From an uncultured Desulfatiglans sp. (GTDB lineage: Bacteria > Desulfobacterota > DSM-4660 > Desulfatiglandales > Desulfatiglandaceae): DNA of 64,000 nucleotides. Below, piece after piece: positions 63,243-64,000 of the stretch (the first letter of the stretch is position 1; every line of letters starts with the position of its first letter). Both the position numbers and the translations under genes were made by a program. Location of the stretch: NCBI GenBank assembly GCA_900498135.1, contig LR026961.1, forward strand, positions 2,053,325 to 2,117,324, given 5' to 3'. The notes under the pieces were generated by a model, which saw only the letters and a program-made list of their open reading frames with translations, was not told where the DNA came from and ran no database searches.

Positions 63243-63359
63243 TGAACCGGTCTTTCGGACGCTTTGAAGCGTAGCCGTTTGTGTAGGAATTCTCGAGGGA
63301 GCTTCAGGGGTCGGTAAGGGCGTTTGCTTCCGATGACCTGGAATGCCGAATGAAACAAT

Positions 63360-63393
63360 GGGGGCGCCGGCCGGCGCCCCCAAAACGTTTTGG
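63360..63393. terminator. Bidirectional terminator-like palindromes
   Basis: A 22-base perfect palindrome GGGGGCGCCGG/CCGGCGCCCCC (63360-63381) is directly joined to a second perfect palindrome CCAAAACGTTTTGG (63380-63393). They lie between the convergent dksA and carboxylase genes. The A- and T-run in the second palindrome would serve terminators in both directions. Confidence 0.6.
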
Positions 63394-63440
63394 TCCTTCG
63401 AACCTCCGGCAATGACCCGCGGCGGTTCGACCGGTGCGGT

Positions 63441-64000
63441 TTACATCGCTTTGCAGACCTGTTCGATGGCTGCAGCCATGGCCTCATCCTCTTTGCGGAT
63501 ATCTTCGAGGGTTTTACCCGCAACCTCTTTGGGGCGTTCTTCCAGGCCGTATTTCCATTTGAGAAAGCGCACACCGGTGCTTGGATAGAGGGCGACGATC
63601 AGGAGATCGAAATCGCTTTTCGCGAGGTCCCCGGCATTCTGGCGGGCCTTGTCGAGTTCGGGCTCCAGATAGTCTGCCGCCCGCCCGGTTACGGGTGTCT
63701 CTCCCCGCTTGTACCCTTTCAGGATGTTCTTCTGAACCTGCGGGTCGACCGGGATCGGGGTTTTTCCGTACAGCCCGAAGACGAGATCCTTGACCTCGTT
63801 CGTCACCATTTTGTAGCGTCCGAAAAGCACGTTCAAGACAGCCTGAACGCCCACGATCTGGCTCGTGGGGGTGACGAGCGGCGGCATGCCCAGTTCCTTC
63901 CGCGTTACCGCCACTTCCCGGTAGACTTCCGACAGCCGGTCGAGGGCCTTCGCTTCCTTCAACTGGCTGACCAGATTGGAGATCATTCCACCGGGCACCT
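63441..64000 (-). CDS. Pyruvate carboxylase subunit B / oxaloacetate decarboxylase alpha subunit (partial)
   Basis: The right edge of the window cuts the gene: the visible part is the 186 or so C-terminal residues, and the frame is open beyond 64000. QVPGGMISNLVSQLKEAKAL, MPPLVTPTSQIVGVQAVLNV, VLFGRYKMVTNEVKDLVFGL and YGKTPIPVDPQ belong to the conserved carboxylase/PYC_OADA domain of these proteins, which moves a carboxyl group between biotin and pyruvate/oxaloacetate. No biotin lysine motif (AMKM) appears before the stop, so the biotin carrier must be a separate protein or the protein ends with the PYC_OADA domain. Which of the two enzymes it is cannot be told from this fragment. Confidence 0.88.
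   Translation of the reverse strand, partial: VPGGMISNLVSQLKEAKALDRLSEVYREVAVTRKELGMPPLVTPTSQIVGVQAVLNVLFGRYKMVTNEVKDLVFGLYGKTPIPVDPQVQKNILKGYKRGETPVTGRAADYLEPELDKARQNAGDLAKSDFDLLIVALYPSTGVRFLKWKYGLEERPKEVAGKTLEDIRKEDEAMAAAIEQVCKAM

Overview
The window looks like chromosomal DNA of a Gram-negative bacterium with GC-rich, high-coding-density DNA. LptF, LptG and an MsbA-type exporter show that it has an outer membrane with LPS-type lipids. The metabolic genes (acyl-CoA dehydrogenase, thiolase-fold protein with a DUF35 partner, biotin-type carboxylase or decarboxylase subunit, AMMECR1 protein) fit an anaerobic, Desulfobacterota-like organism. That assignment is inference; there is no rRNA or other strong marker here.

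Positions 1-34547 are a large surface-polysaccharide locus. It holds many glycosyltransferases (several fused GT2-GT4 or GT-methyltransferase proteins), two GDP-mannose 4,6-dehydratase family enzymes, a GT-C type membrane transferase on an AT-rich island, a flippase-like protein, the LPS permeases LptF/LptG, and a polyprenyl-phosphate sugar-phosphate transferase fused to a Rossmann module. It continues with a sulfotransferase-like protein with a long coiled coil, an AlgI/AlgJ-type O-acetylation pair, a WbsX-like protein, a Wzx-type flippase and SAM methyltransferases. Together they could make NDP-sugars, start a lipid-linked glycan, extend and decorate it (O-acetyl, methyl, perhaps sulfate) and move it to the cell surface.

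Positions 34620-39292 form a small acyl-CoA metabolism unit: DUF35 Zn-ribbon protein, a thiolase-fold protein whose usual nucleophilic cysteine is glycine, a divergently placed XRE-cupin regulator with a palindrome over its own promoter, and an acyl-CoA dehydrogenase. Positions 39558-47186 are housekeeping or stress genes (MsbA-like ABC exporter, RNase Z-like hydrolase, ClpB, AMMECR1 protein, endonuclease III).

Positions 47708-56728 are a second glycan island, all on the minus strand: four GT2 proteins, a UDP-galactopyranose-mutase-like flavoprotein and a methyltransferase. It lies between nth and xthA and is dotted with a palindromic repeat family. Positions 56935-62313 are a conserved minus-strand operon, tmk-holB-ricT-metG-xthA. 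The window ends with a dksA homologue facing the C-terminal part of a pyruvate carboxylase/oxaloacetate decarboxylase subunit.

The least expected features are an interspersed family of about 140-bp imperfect palindromes in several intergenic regions, a companion hairpin module whose stems vary in a compensatory way, the cysteine-less thiolase-fold protein, and several unusual domain fusions. I found no tRNA, rRNA, CRISPR array or transposase gene.
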